Below are positions 52,485 through 61,213 of a stretch of 64,000 bases of DNA, one piece after another (within the stretch, counting starts at the first letter, position 1; every line of letters starts with the position of its first letter). The position numbers and the translations under genes are program-made. Under the pieces are notes generated by a model. The model saw only the letters and a list, made by a program, of their open reading frames with translations. It was not told the DNA's origin and ran no database searches. The stretch lies in assembly GCA_019414205.1 (NCBI GenBank), contig DXML01000009.1, forward strand, positions 124,001 through 188,000, given 5' to 3'. This DNA is from Collinsella sp. (GTDB lineage: Bacteria > Actinomycetota > Coriobacteriia > Coriobacteriales > Coriobacteriaceae).

Positions 52485-52643
52485 ACCTGTATCTAACCTG
52501 TATGCTTACTGAACCAAGCATGTATCTAACATGACAACAAAACCGCTGATAATGGATTGCCGAAAACTTTACCAGCAAAATATCTAAGACAAATATAGCA
52601 TACAACTAGTCGACATAACCAAAACATGTATGTAACTTGTATG
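52485..52643. promoter_or_regulatory. Three operator-like sites between GntR 1 and SIS gene 1
   Basis: ACCTGTATCTAACCTGTATG (52485-52504), CATGTATCTAACATG (52519-52533) and ACATGTATGTAACTTGTATG (52624-52643) share TGTAT(C/G)TAAC(N)TGTATG. Two sit next to the GntR start and one about 40 bp before the SIS start. Confidence 0.65.
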
Positions 52644-52682
52644 CCATCGAGAGCATCAAACGAGAAGAAAGGCTGATGCACG

Positions 52683-53675
52683 ATGACTACTCAGGAACAG
52701 GTTAAGGACGTCGTCTCCCAGGTTTTGGCTGACAAGGCAGACAAGGGCGGCATCAAGCGCGTCGTGTGGATCGGCGCCGGCGGATCCAACGGCGGCAACT
52801 ATCCTGCCCAGTACTTTATGGAGCACGAGGCCACGCAGGTCGTGAGCTCCAGCTACACCAGCAACGAGTTCGTGCACGCCACCCCGGCCTACGTCAACGA
52901 GAACGCCCTGGCCGTCGTCGTGTCCATGCGCGGCACCAAGGAGACCATCGTCGCCGCCCAGGTCGCCAAGGACCACGGCGCCAGCACCATCGCCATCTAT
53001 GTTGACGAGTCCGGCCTCACCGAGGTCTGCGACTACAAGATCCAGTACGACAGCCTGGCCATCGACGAGTCCTGCATGGGCCGCACCAACTCCGCCGTCG
53101 TGACCATGATTGCTATGGAGCTTACGCAGCAGACCGAGGGCTATGCCGAGTACGAGGCCGCTATGGCCGCCTTCGACTTGGTCGACCCCATCTATCGCAA
53201 GGCTGTCGAGTACACCCGTCCGCTCGCTGCCAAGTGGGCCGAGCAGAACGCCGACAAGCCCTGCATCAACGTTATGGCTCAGGGCCCGCTCTTTGGTGCC
53301 GCCTACGTCTTTAGCATCTGCAACGTGCAGGAGATGCTGCAGATCGACTCCTGCACCATCAACACCTGCGACTTCTTCCACGGTCCCTTCGAGATCCTGG
53401 ACAAGCGTACCTCGCTGTTCCAGCTCATCAGCGTCGGCCGCAGCCGCTGCAACGACGAGCGCGGCATTCGCTTTGTCAACCAGTACGGTGGTGAGCGCGT
53501 CTACCAGCTCGACGCCAAGGAACTCGGCCTCAACGACATCAAGGACAGCGTGAGCGAGTACTTCAACCACCTGATCTTTGCCCCGATCCTCAACAACGTC
53601 TACATGCGTGCGCTCTCCGCCGTCACCCACAAGGACTACATGACGCGCCGTTACATGTGGAAGCTGGATTACTAA
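52683..53675 (+). CDS. SIS-domain sugar isomerase/deglycase-like protein 1
   Basis: 330 residues, two SIS domains. The first opens with RVVWIGAGGSNGGNYPAQYF (phosphosugar loop), then VVSMRGTKETIVAAQVAKDHGA; the second contains VMAQGPLFGAAYVFSICNVQEM and CDFFHGPFEILD, and the C-terminus ends RRYMWKLDY. This architecture matches FrlB-type fructoselysine-6-phosphate deglycases and the GlmS isomerase half. It probably splits a phosphorylated Amadori compound into glucose-6-phosphate and an amine. GAAAGG before ATG 52683. A paralogue lies at 58043 (same ending RRYMWKLSY). It is regulated by the adjacent GntR. Confidence 0.85.
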   Translation: MTTQEQVKDVVSQVLADKADKGGIKRVVWIGAGGSNGGNYPAQYFMEHEATQVVSSSYTSNEFVHATPAYVNENALAVVVSMRGTKETIVAAQVAKDHGASTIAIYVDESGLTEVCDYKIQYDSLAIDESCMGRTNSAVVTMIAMELTQQTEGYAEYEAAMAAFDLVDPIYRKAVEYTRPLAAKWAEQNADKPCINVMAQGPLFGAAYVFSICNVQEMLQIDSCTINTCDFFHGPFEILDKRTSLFQLISVGRSRCNDERGIRFVNQYGGERVYQLDAKELGLNDIKDSVSEYFNHLIFAPILNNVYMRALSAVTHKDYMTRRYMWKLDY

Positions 53676-53708
53676 GGGATAGAGCGGCCTAACAGCCCAA
53701 TACCCCTC

Positions 53709-53781
53709 ATGAGTTGCGGTGGAATAGTTCCTGTTTGGGAGTGTGAAGCCTCTGTTTGAGAACTATTTCACCGCAACTGCT
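53709..53781. repeat. 19-bp inverted repeat after SIS gene 1
   Basis: AGTTGCGGTGGAATAGTTC (53712-53730) pairs with 53760-53778 with one mismatch. Probably ends the SIS transcript; it lacks a T-tract. Confidence 0.65.
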
Positions 53782-53784
53782 AGA

Positions 53785-53865
53785 GCGGCACTTGGGGACG
53801 TTCCCTTTCTGCCGGCAGTTAGGGATGTTCCTTTTGTGCCGGCAGTTGGGGACACTCCTTGTGTC
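53785..53865. repeat. GGGGAC-type REP-like cluster 4, three tandem units
   Basis: CACTTGGGGACGTTCCCTTT..., TTAGGGATGTTCCTTTTGTG... and TTGGGGACACTCCTT, separated by (C/T)TGCCGGCAG or GTGCCGGCAG. Period about 28 bp, matching clusters 1-3. Confidence 0.75.
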
Positions 53866-53901
53866 GAGAGATTTCCCGTTCGCCGATTTGTGCCTTGAAA
53901 A

Positions 53902-53924
53902 ATGTATATAACGACTATAACGTA
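53902..53924. promoter_or_regulatory. TATAACG(A/T)C motif site A
   Basis: ATGTATATAACGACTATAACG upstream of the DMT transporter. It shares the core with 55204-55233 and 61214-61251. Confidence 0.5.
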
Positions 53925-53962
53925 GCATGAAACATATTGGAAATAATACTGAGGAGGCTGCG

Positions 53963-55045
53963 TTGAAGAGGAGCAATCTGGGCTATGTGCTGGTGCTGAT
54001 CGCCGCGCTTATGTGGGGCAGCATCGGAATCTTTGTAAACGGCATCTCGGCCATGGGCGTTTCGTCCCAGAGCATGGCTGCCTTTCGCTTGTTGGTCGGA
54101 GCGCTTATCTTGGCGCCGGTCCTGATGTTTATGGGCTGCCGTCCGGGTGAGGGGTCTACCGTGGTTCAGGGTCCGCTGACCCTGTTCAAGGCAAGCCCTA
54201 AAGAGCTTGTTTCCTGCGCGCTTGTCGGTATCGTCGGTTTGGCTGCCGCCAACACCTGCTATTACGAGTGCATGCGCGAGGTGGGCATGTCCACGGCATC
54301 GGTGCTGCTCTACACGTCGCCGGTGTTTGGCGTCGCGCTCGGCCGCGTCCTTTATCGCGAGGACGTGACTCTCAACAAGCTCGTTGCCATTGTCTTTAAC
54401 ATCGTTGGCTGTGTGCTTGCGGTGACCAATGGCGACCTTTCCGGTTTTCATTTTTCGGTTTGGGGCGTCACGTCGGGCGTGATTGCAGGCCTTTGTGGTG
54501 CGTCGCTCGCGGTGTTTAGCCGGATAGCAACCAAGACGGTCCACCCGCTGGCTGTCACGTTTTGGGGCTTTGTTTTTGGCGGTGCGGTTATGGCAGCTAT
54601 CGCGGCTCCGTGGCCGGATGTCGCCGCGGCAATGTCGCCACAGCTGCTGCTGCTGTTCCTTGGCTTTGGACTCATCCCCACAGCCGTGGCTTACATCTTA
54701 TATATGCAGGGTCTGTCCATGGGGCTCGAGACGTCGAAAGTTCCCGTCGTAATGTCATTCGAGACAGTCGTCACCGTACTGCTGGGCATTGGTGTCTACG
54801 CCGAGCCCGCCGGCGCGATCAAAGTTCTGGGCATCGTTTTGGTGCTCGCGTCCATCGTGATTATGAACACCGACTTTTCCAAGCTGCGCAACAGTGTGTT
54901 TGTCGGCCATGTCGTTGAGAGCATGACCTTTAAGCCCAACGCGTGGTGGACGGAGAAATCGCAGGACATGGATCTCTTCCGCGAGCGCACGGGCATTGCG
55001 CTGGAGCCCACCGTGCAGGAAAGCCCCTGGTACTTCGTGCGATAG
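53963..55045 (+). CDS. EamA/DMT-family transporter
   Basis: 360 residues, ten predicted helices in two EamA halves (LGYVLVLIAALMWGSIGIFV ... and GVTSGVIAGLCGASLAVFSR ...). Drug/metabolite exporters of this kind often release amino acids or amines; here the amine released by deglycation (such as lysine) is a possible cargo, which is inference. TTG 53963 is preferred over the ATG at 53927 because GAGGAGG lies 7-13 bases before it and no site precedes the ATG. The C-terminal ~45-residue tail (AWWTEKSQDMDLFRER) is cytoplasmic and unusual. Confidence 0.82.
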   Translation: MKRSNLGYVLVLIAALMWGSIGIFVNGISAMGVSSQSMAAFRLLVGALILAPVLMFMGCRPGEGSTVVQGPLTLFKASPKELVSCALVGIVGLAAANTCYYECMREVGMSTASVLLYTSPVFGVALGRVLYREDVTLNKLVAIVFNIVGCVLAVTNGDLSGFHFSVWGVTSGVIAGLCGASLAVFSRIATKTVHPLAVTFWGFVFGGAVMAAIAAPWPDVAAAMSPQLLLLFLGFGLIPTAVAYILYMQGLSMGLETSKVPVVMSFETVVTVLLGIGVYAEPAGAIKVLGIVLVLASIVIMNTDFSKLRNSVFVGHVVESMTFKPNAWWTEKSQDMDLFRERTGIALEPTVQESPWYFVR

Positions 55046-55249
55046 GGGATTGGCGGTGTGTTTGAGCAGGTAGCGCCCGGCGTTTGATCGGGCGGCGCCT
55101 AGCCAGCGCCGACCTACCCAAGACCATCGTTTCGATTGCGTTAAACCCGCCAACGGTCGTTTTTCACCCGCGAACGGTTTAAATACTAATTATCAATATC
55201 CGCAACGTATAAGACGTTATAATGACCATAACGAAAAGGAGGAGGCAAG
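55046..55249. promoter_or_regulatory. Control region of the mannose-family PTS operon
   Basis: 204 bp. The first half is G+C-rich with hairpin potential (GCGCC...GGCGC) as the transporter's 3' end. The second half is A+T-rich and contains AACGTATAAGACGTTATAAT (site B, 55204-55233), 17-46 bases before ATG 55250. Confidence 0.55.
55204..55233. promoter_or_regulatory. TATAACG(A/T)C motif site B
   Basis: AACGTATAAGACGTTATAAT and the following GACCATAACG. The reverse strand reads TATAACGTC. It is palindromic in part (CGTATAAGACGTTATA). Confidence 0.55.
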
Positions 55250-56173
55250 ATGAATCAGATCATTCTCGCATCTCATGGCGGCCTGGCCGCAGGCGCCAAA
55301 GACACGCTCGAGATGGTTCTCGGCGACGTGTCGAACGTCCATGTCGTGTCGCTTGCTCGTGACGACAAGGAGCCCATCACCAATAAGGTTGAGGCTATGA
55401 TCGCCACGTTCAACGCGGACGACACCGTGTATGTGCTAACCGATATGCTCGGTAGCTCGGTCAACAACAACATGGTCGAGCTTTCCAAGAACGGCACGAA
55501 GTTCACGGTTGTCAGCGGTTTCAACATCCCGCTGGCGCTCACGCTTGCTATGAGCCCCGCCCCCGTCAAGGGCACCGAGCTCGCGGCCCTCATCAACGAG
55601 GCCCGCACCGGTCTGACCAACCCCAACGCACCGGTCGAGGTCGCCGCGGCTCCCGCCAAGAAGGCCAAGGCGTCCCGTCACAGCTCCGGTCCCGCCAAGA
55701 TCGTCCTCGCACGTCTTGACTACCGTCTGCTGCACGGCCAGGTCGTCTTTACCTGGACCACCAAGGTTCAGGCCGAGCGCATCATCGTCGTCGACAACGC
55801 TGCCGCCAACGATGACATCAAGAAGGGCGCTCTTAAGCTGGCCAAGCCCCAGGGCGTGCGCCTGAACGTCTTCACCGTCGAGCGTGCCCTCGCCAAGATG
55901 GACAAGCTCAACACCCTCGGCGAGCGCGTCATGTTCGTCTTTGGCAACACGGCCGAGATGCTGCAGTTCTGCCAGGGTTACAAGCTCGACGCCATCAACC
56001 TGGGCGCCACCGCCAACCACGACGGTGCCGATCAGGTCGGCGGCAAGGACAGCTCCGTCTTCTTCGACGCCACCCAGAAGGCCGACGTCAACCAGCTGCT
56101 CGACATGGGCATCAAGCTCTACGTCCAGCAGACCCCCACGTATCAGAGCGTCGACATCGACGCCAAGCTGTAA
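55250..56173 (+). CDS. PTS mannose-family IIA-IIB fusion
   Basis: 307 residues. The IIA domain (1-~125) has the phospho-histidine His9 in ILASHGGLA and VYVLTDMLGSSVNNN. An Ala/Lys linker (128-149) joins the IIB domain, with His162 in DYRLLHGQVVFTW. It passes phosphate from HPr to the sugar entering through IIC/IID. Fused IIAB is found in mannose-type systems. AAAAGGAGGAGG before ATG 55250. First gene of the operon IIAB-IIC-IID-SIS. Confidence 0.95.
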   Translation: MNQIILASHGGLAAGAKDTLEMVLGDVSNVHVVSLARDDKEPITNKVEAMIATFNADDTVYVLTDMLGSSVNNNMVELSKNGTKFTVVSGFNIPLALTLAMSPAPVKGTELAALINEARTGLTNPNAPVEVAAAPAKKAKASRHSSGPAKIVLARLDYRLLHGQVVFTWTTKVQAERIIVVDNAAANDDIKKGALKLAKPQGVRLNVFTVERALAKMDKLNTLGERVMFVFGNTAEMLQFCQGYKLDAINLGATANHDGADQVGGKDSSVFFDATQKADVNQLLDMGIKLYVQQTPTYQSVDIDAKL

Positions 56174-56209
56174 TCCACCAGGCTTTTGCCTGACTGAAAG
56201 GAGAAGGGT

Positions 56210-57004
56210 ATGAATACGTTCATCAGTGCGGTGCTCGTCGGCCTCGTCGGCGTGTTCTGCATGTGGGACTCCCGCCTGCTCGGTCGTCTTAACTTCGAGC
56301 AGCCCCTCGTTGGCGCTACGCTCGTCGGTTTGCTGCTGGGCGATGTGCCCACCGGCCTTGCCGTCGGTGCCGCCGTCGAGCTCGTGTCCATGGGCCTGGT
56401 GCAGGTCGGCGCTGCCGTTCCGCCCGATATGGTCCTGGGCGGCATCGTGGCCGCTGCCTTTGCGTGCCTGACCGATGCTTCCGCCGAGACCGCCATGACG
56501 ATCGCCATCCCGGTCGCCGTCCTGGGCCAGCTCCTCGGCATCGTGTTCCGTTCCATCATCGCCGCCCTCACCCATGTGGCAGATAGCGCGATCGATAACG
56601 GAAAGTTCAAGACCGCCTACCGCATGCACATCTGCGCCGGCTCCGGTCTGTACGCCGTCATGTACTTCCTGCCGATCTTCCTGGCCGTCTTTGTTGGCAC
56701 CGACCTGGTTCAGGCCATCGTCAACATGGTTCCCGAGTGGCTGTCCACTGGTCTTAACGTTTCGACCAAGATCATGACCGCCTACGGCTTGGCCCTGCTG
56801 CTCACCATGATGATCAAGAAGGGTATGACTCCGTTCCTGTTCATCGGTTTCCTGCTCGCCGCTTACCTCAACCTGTCCGTCATCGCGGTCGCTTTGATCG
56901 GTGTGTGCCTGGCTGTCGTCTTCATGGGCTTCAAGTTCAACGGTTCCCATGCAGCCGCCGGTGTCGATTCCGACTACGATCCGCTCGAAGACGACGAAGA
57001 CTAA
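56210..57004 (+). CDS. PTS mannose-family IIC component
   Basis: 264-residue membrane protein of the mannose/sorbose IIC family: TLVGLLLGDVPTGLAVGAAVELVSMG and GAAVPPDMVLGGIVAAAF are the family signatures; the acidic C-terminus (DSDYDPLEDDED) is cytoplasmic. Works with IID as the transmembrane channel. AAAGGAGAAGGG before ATG 56210, 36 bp after IIAB. Confidence 0.95.
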   Translation: MNTFISAVLVGLVGVFCMWDSRLLGRLNFEQPLVGATLVGLLLGDVPTGLAVGAAVELVSMGLVQVGAAVPPDMVLGGIVAAAFACLTDASAETAMTIAIPVAVLGQLLGIVFRSIIAALTHVADSAIDNGKFKTAYRMHICAGSGLYAVMYFLPIFLAVFVGTDLVQAIVNMVPEWLSTGLNVSTKIMTAYGLALLLTMMIKKGMTPFLFIGFLLAAYLNLSVIAVALIGVCLAVVFMGFKFNGSHAAAGVDSDYDPLEDDED

Positions 57005-57017
57005 GGAGGAACACACT

Positions 57018-57851
57018 ATGGCAACCGCAACCAAGGACGTGTCCCTGAACAAGAAGGTCAGCCAGTTCTTCTGGCGCTCCTGGGCCATCCAGGCCTCTTG
57101 GAACTACGAGCGCCAGATGAACATGGGCTTCCTCTACGGCATGGTTCCCACGCTCGATCGCCTCTATCCGGATGAGTCCGACCCCAAGCAGCTCGCTGCT
57201 AAGAAAGAGGCCTACCATCGTCACATGGCGTTCTACAACTGCACCCCGCAGACGAGCGCTTTCGTCCTGGGCCTCGCTGCCTCCATGGAGGAGGAGTACG
57301 CCAAGGATCCCGAGAACTTTGATCCCGATTCGATCAACGCGGTCAAGACCTCTCTCATGGGTCCGCTTTCCGGCATCGGTGACTCCTTCTTCCAGGGCAC
57401 CATCCGCGTTATCGCCTTCGGCCTGGGCGTTCAGCTGGCTCAGCAGGGCTCTATCATGGGCCCGATCCTGGCCATGCTCATCTCCATCGTGCCCTCCGTG
57501 CTGATCACTTGGTTCGCAGCCAAGATCGGCTACCAGGGTGGCCACGAGTACCTGAGCAAGCTCCAGGGCGGCGACCTCATGGAGAAGCTCATGTATGTCT
57601 GCGGTATCGTGGGTCTTATGTCCGTGGGCGGCATGATCGCCACGCTGATCGGCGCCACCACCCCGCTGCAGTTCGCTGAGGGTACCGTCGTTATCCAGGA
57701 CATCCTGGACGGCATGATGCCCCAGATGATCTCCCTTGGCCTCACCGGCCTTATGTACTGGCTCATCAAGAAGAACGTCAACACCGGTTGGCTTCTCGTG
57801 ATTGCCATCGTGGGCGGCATCGCCCTCTCCGCGGCCGGCATCCTGGCCTAG
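57018..57851 (+). CDS. PTS mannose-family IID component
   Basis: 277 residues. FFWRSWAIQASWNYERQMNMGFLYGM and FYNCTPQTSAFVLGLAASMEEE are hallmark IID segments; the membrane part is C-terminal (MSVGGMIATLIGATT, NTGWLLVIAIVGGIALS). ATG 57018 follows AAGGAGGAACACACT, 13 bp after the IIC stop. A hairpin after the stop may reduce reading into the SIS gene. Confidence 0.95.
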   Translation: MATATKDVSLNKKVSQFFWRSWAIQASWNYERQMNMGFLYGMVPTLDRLYPDESDPKQLAAKKEAYHRHMAFYNCTPQTSAFVLGLAASMEEEYAKDPENFDPDSINAVKTSLMGPLSGIGDSFFQGTIRVIAFGLGVQLAQQGSIMGPILAMLISIVPSVLITWFAAKIGYQGGHEYLSKLQGGDLMEKLMYVCGIVGLMSVGGMIATLIGATTPLQFAEGTVVIQDILDGMMPQMISLGLTGLMYWLIKKNVNTGWLLVIAIVGGIALSAAGILA

Positions 57852-57876
57852 TCGCGACCCAGCGCTTCCCCCGGGG

Positions 57877-57909
57877 GCCTGCCTGGCATCCCATACCCCA
57901 GGCAGGCTT
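57877..57909 (+). terminator. Hairpin after IID
   Basis: GCCTGCCTGG (57877-57886) pairs with CCAGGCAGGC (57898-57907). Only two T follow, so it is probably a partial terminator. Confidence 0.55.
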
Positions 57910-57921
57910 CCATCCCTAACA

Positions 57922-57952
57922 TGTGACAAAGGGATAGTCCCTTTGTCACATC
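57922..57952. repeat. Perfect 14-bp palindrome between IID and SIS gene 2
   Basis: ATGTGACAAAGGGA, loop TAG, TCCCTTTGTCACAT. The GACAAAGGGA/TCCCTTTGTC core resembles the REP-like elements and the 41377 repeat. Confidence 0.8.
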
Positions 57953-58042
57953 CTCAACGGGCCGGCGACTCGGTCCTAACTACGGTAACCCTGCGAGCGT
58001 CCGGCAATGTGACGCCGCAACAAATCGAAAGGAATGTGTCAG

Positions 58043-59026
58043 ATGTACGAGATCGACCTTAACCTCCCTAAGCAGATCGTCGCTGACGTCCTGTCCAACC
58101 ACGAGATCCACAGCGTCGCTTTCGTCGGCTGCGGTGCTTCCATGTCCGACCTTTACCCCGCCAAGTACTTCCTGGCCAACAACACGGACAAGCTGAACGT
58201 TCAGATCTTCACCGCTAACGAGTTCAACTACGACACGCCTTCTTGGGTCAACGAGCACACCTTCGTGATCACCTGCTCCCTCGGTGGCTCCACGCCCGAG
58301 ACCGTCGAGGCCAACAAGACCGCCAAGAAGCACAACTGCCCGGTCGTCTCCCTCACCAACAAGGCCGGCTCCGCTCTGACCGTCGACGCCGACCACGTCA
58401 TCGTTCACGGCTTCCATGCCAACTACGCTGCCAAGTGCGAGAAGCCTGGCTACGCCATCGCTCTTGCTCTCGAGATCCTTCAGCAGACCGAGGGCTATGA
58501 CCACTACGAGGACATGATCACCGGCCTCACCAACGTTTTCGATCTCTGCGAGAACGCCGCTCAGCACTGCAAGAAGCTCGCCAAGAAGTTCGCCGAGGAC
58601 TTCAAGGACGACAAGATGATCTACTTCATGGCCTCCGGTGCCTCCGAGAAGATGGCTTATTCTCACGCCGCCTTCCTGTTCACCGAGATGCAGTGGATCG
58701 ACGCCGCCGCCTACAACACCGGCGAGTACTTCCACGGCCCGTTCGAGGTTTCCACCGAGGGTAAGCCCTACGTCTTCTTCATGTCCGATGGCGCTACCCG
58801 TCCGATGGACGCCCGCGCCCTCACCTTCCTTGAGCGCATGGGCGCCAAGGTCGCTCTGATCGACTCCAAGGACTACGGCCTGGCTGACGCCGTGCCCGCG
58901 AGCGTCATCACCTACTTCAACCCGCTGCTGCACCTCGCCGTTATGCGTGAGTACGGCAACCAGATCGCCGAGGCCCGTCAGCACCCGCTGACCATGCGTC
59001 GCTACATGTGGAAGCTTTCCTACTAA
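58043..59026 (+). CDS. SIS-domain sugar isomerase/deglycase-like protein 2
   Basis: 327 residues, paralogue of the protein at 52683: VAFVGCGASMSDLYPAKYFL, VITCSLGGSTPETVEANKTA, ASGASEKMAYSHAAFLFTEM, YFHGPFEVSTEG and a final RRYMWKLSY. In the same orientation and close behind a mannose-family PTS, as for gfr/frl deglycases. ATG 58043 is chosen because GAAAGGA (58027-58033) has proper spacing to it, while the ATG at 58034 touches the site. Two deglycases in one locus suggest two related substrates, such as fructoselysine- and glucoselysine-type. Confidence 0.85.
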   Translation: MYEIDLNLPKQIVADVLSNHEIHSVAFVGCGASMSDLYPAKYFLANNTDKLNVQIFTANEFNYDTPSWVNEHTFVITCSLGGSTPETVEANKTAKKHNCPVVSLTNKAGSALTVDADHVIVHGFHANYAAKCEKPGYAIALALEILQQTEGYDHYEDMITGLTNVFDLCENAAQHCKKLAKKFAEDFKDDKMIYFMASGASEKMAYSHAAFLFTEMQWIDAAAYNTGEYFHGPFEVSTEGKPYVFFMSDGATRPMDARALTFLERMGAKVALIDSKDYGLADAVPASVITYFNPLLHLAVMREYGNQIAEARQHPLTMRRYMWKLSY

Positions 59027-59060
59027 TCACAAGTAAGTAGACCTTACGGGTTGATTGAGA

Positions 59061-59092
59061 GGGGATGGGGTTTGCGCCCCGTCCCCTTTTTT
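59061..59092 (+). terminator. Terminator after SIS gene 2
   Basis: GGGGATGGGG (59061-59070) pairs with CCCCGTCCCC (59077-59086, one mismatch), followed by TTTTTT. Confidence 0.85.
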
Positions 59093-59186
59093 GCTCTGGG
59101 GAGGGCGTGTCTGTCGTGTCGCAAAACCCCAGATAAAACCTACCAAAATAAACCTGTCCCTTTTTGGCAGGTGGGAGGAGATGCGT

Positions 59187-59816
59187 ATGATCAAGGCAGT
59201 GCTGTTTGACATGGACGGCGTGCTGGTCGATACCGAGTGGTTCTACAACCGTCGCCGCGTGGCATTTATGGAAGAGAAGGGCTTCCACTTTGACGAGATC
59301 CCCGATCTTTCGGGGTCTAACGAGCCCGCCATTTGGAAGGCGCTGGTGCCCGACGATGTTGAGCTGCGCGAGCGCCTGCGCGTGGAATACAAGCAGGTCT
59401 ACAGCCCGGACCACCCCGTTCCGTATGCCGAGCTTCTCAACGAGCAGACGGAGCCGGTGATGCGCAAGCTGCACGAGCGCGGCGTGAAGTGTGCCATCGC
59501 GAGCTCGTCGTATCGTGAGTTGATTGACGAGCTGGTGGAGATCGCTGACATTGCCGATGCGCTGGATTACACCATCAGCGGCCACGAGTGCAGTGCGTTT
59601 AAGCCCGACCCCGAGATCTACCTGCGTGCTATGGAGGCGCTGGGTGTGGAGCCTACCGAGTGCCTGGTTATCGAGGACTCGCCTTTGGGCATCGAGGCCG
59701 GCAAGCGCTCCGGCGCGCGCGTCCTGGCACTGCGTCCGCACGAGGGCGTTAACCTGGACCAAACGGGAGCCGACGCCGTCATCGACAACCTCGCCGACAT
59801 TCTGACCGCTTTGTAG
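59187..59816 (+). CDS. HAD-superfamily phosphatase (beta-phosphoglucomutase-like)
   Basis: 209 residues. Motif I KAVLFDMDGVLVDTE (Asp nucleophile and acid/base), motif II CAIASSSYRE, motif III lysine region SAFKPDPEIYL, motif IV LVIEDSPLGIEAGK. A sugar-phosphate phosphatase or mutase of the PGMB type; it may process a phospho-sugar of the PTS pathway. ATG 59187 has GGAGGAG (59174-59180) upstream; ATG 59181 directly abuts it. Its stop codon is the first triplet of the second 222-bp repeat. Confidence 0.88.
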   Translation: MIKAVLFDMDGVLVDTEWFYNRRRVAFMEEKGFHFDEIPDLSGSNEPAIWKALVPDDVELRERLRVEYKQVYSPDHPVPYAELLNEQTEPVMRKLHERGVKCAIASSSYRELIDELVEIADIADALDYTISGHECSAFKPDPEIYLRAMEALGVEPTECLVIEDSPLGIEAGKRSGARVLALRPHEGVNLDQTGADAVIDNLADILTAL

Positions 59817-60034
59817 CGTCAATTCGCCGCAAGAAGTGCGGATTCACACGTCTCTTGCGGTGGATTGGCTCATTTTGGCTTCGATTTAGATCCGTTTGGC
59901 TTCGACTCAGGCTAAGTGAGTAGACTTTTTGGCGCAGGCCGAGCACAAAGCGTATCTGCCTTAGTAAAACCGCAGGTCACGGAAGTGGCAGCTTTGGGTG
60001 TGCTCGGCAGGTCGCGAAAAGCCTACTCACTTAG
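59814..60034. repeat. 222-bp repeat, copy 2
   Basis: Same layout as 51382-51603. The inner arms CTAAGTGAGTAGACTTTT (59912-59929) and 60017-60034 differ by one base. The left edge is exactly the stop codon of the HAD gene. The two copies are in the same orientation and about 8.4 kb apart. Confidence 0.85.
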
Positions 60035-60118
60035 AATTTGGCTCTTTGGTTGGGGGGCTGCTGGCTCGTTTTGGTTGTCGAGAGAGGGTGAATTGAAGCG
60101 CCCTCTCGCGCTCCATGC

Positions 60119-60124
60119 TACAAT
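60119..60124 (+). promoter_or_regulatory. -10 element of the YitT-family gene
   Basis: TACAAT, with TTGAAG (60093-60098) as a possible distant -35 (spacer 20), 46 bp before GTG 60170. Confidence 0.4.
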
Positions 60125-60169
60125 CGCCGGCATGCCCCACAATTACATCTGCCTTCGAAAGGAGCCTAC

Positions 60170-61177
60170 GTGGCGAACGCCATCGATCAGCTCACGGACC
60201 GCGTGCTCGTGCTCGGTCGTCTCACCATCGTCCGCCGCGCCATTACTGCCGTGGCGGTCACCATCTCCGCCGTTCTCCAGACATTTCTGATTCAGGCGTT
60301 CATTCGCCCCGCCGACCTGCTTCCGAGCGGCCTCACCGGCGTCGCGGTCCTGCTCGATCGCGTCACCTCGCTCGGCGGCGTTCATATCGACATCTCGCTC
60401 GGCATGCTCGCGCTCAACATCCCCGTGGCGCTCCTTTGCTGGAGCGGCATCAGCAAGCGCTTCGTCATCTTCTCGATGATGCAGGTCATGCTCTCGTCGC
60501 TGTTCCTCAACATCTTTCACTTCGCCCCGTTTTTGGGCGACAAGATCATGCTCATCATCTTTGGCGGCGTGGTCTCGGGCCTGGGCGCCGCCATCGCGCT
60601 TAAGTCCGGCGCATCCACCGGCGGCACCGACTTTATCGCGCTGTGGGTTTCCAACCATACAGGCAAGACCATCTGGGGCGTCATCTTTGGCTTTAACTGC
60701 GCTATCCTGGCGATCTTTGGCTTTATGTTTGGCTGGGACAATGCGGCGTATTCCATCGTGTTCCAGTTTATTTCGACCAAGACCATCGACAGTTTCTACC
60801 GACGCTACGACCGTGTGACGCTGCAGATCACGACACGCAAGGCAGATGAGGTCATGACAGCCTATGTTGACCATTTTCAGCATGGCATTAGCTGCGCCGA
60901 GATCATTGGCGGATACAGCCGCGAAAAGATGTATCTGCTGCACGCCGTTGTCTCGACCTACGAGAGCCAGGACATTATCAAGCTGGTGTGCGATATTGAT
61001 CCCGGCGCCGTGATCAATGTGTTCCACACACTCAACTTCGTGGGCGGCTGGTGGGGCGGTCATGTCGACGAGCCCATGCCCACGGCCGTACCCGATCCCG
61101 ACAAGCCCGCGCGCATGGCCAGCAGGCAGGCGCGCCTCAGCGAGCAAGACAACCTGCAGCAGGACGACGGCAAGTAA
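60170..61177 (+). CDS. YitT-family membrane protein (DUF161/DUF2179)
   Basis: 335 residues: about five to six N-terminal helices (GGVVSGLGAAIALKSGASTGGTDFIAL is the family signature) and a cytoplasmic DUF2179 domain (TLQITTRKADEVMTAYVDHF ... MYLLHAVVSTYESQDIIKLV). Function unknown; often near two-component or transport genes. GTG 60170 preceded by GAAAGGAG. Not obviously part of the PTS operon. Confidence 0.88.
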   Translation: MANAIDQLTDRVLVLGRLTIVRRAITAVAVTISAVLQTFLIQAFIRPADLLPSGLTGVAVLLDRVTSLGGVHIDISLGMLALNIPVALLCWSGISKRFVIFSMMQVMLSSLFLNIFHFAPFLGDKIMLIIFGGVVSGLGAAIALKSGASTGGTDFIALWVSNHTGKTIWGVIFGFNCAILAIFGFMFGWDNAAYSIVFQFISTKTIDSFYRRYDRVTLQITTRKADEVMTAYVDHFQHGISCAEIIGGYSREKMYLLHAVVSTYESQDIIKLVCDIDPGAVINVFHTLNFVGGWWGGHVDEPMPTAVPDPDKPARMASRQARLSEQDNLQQDDGK

Positions 61178-61213
61178 GGATTTGCTGTATGTGGTGTATC
61201 GTTTTATCAAACT

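Noticed and set aside
52644..52682. glmS ribozyme upstream of SIS gene 1
   Set aside because: The gap is too short and lacks the glmS core; the gene is an FrlB-like paralogue rather than GlmS.
53927..53962. ATG 53927 as start of the DMT transporter
   Set aside because: No ribosome site precedes it, while GAGGAGG sits at the right distance from TTG 53963.
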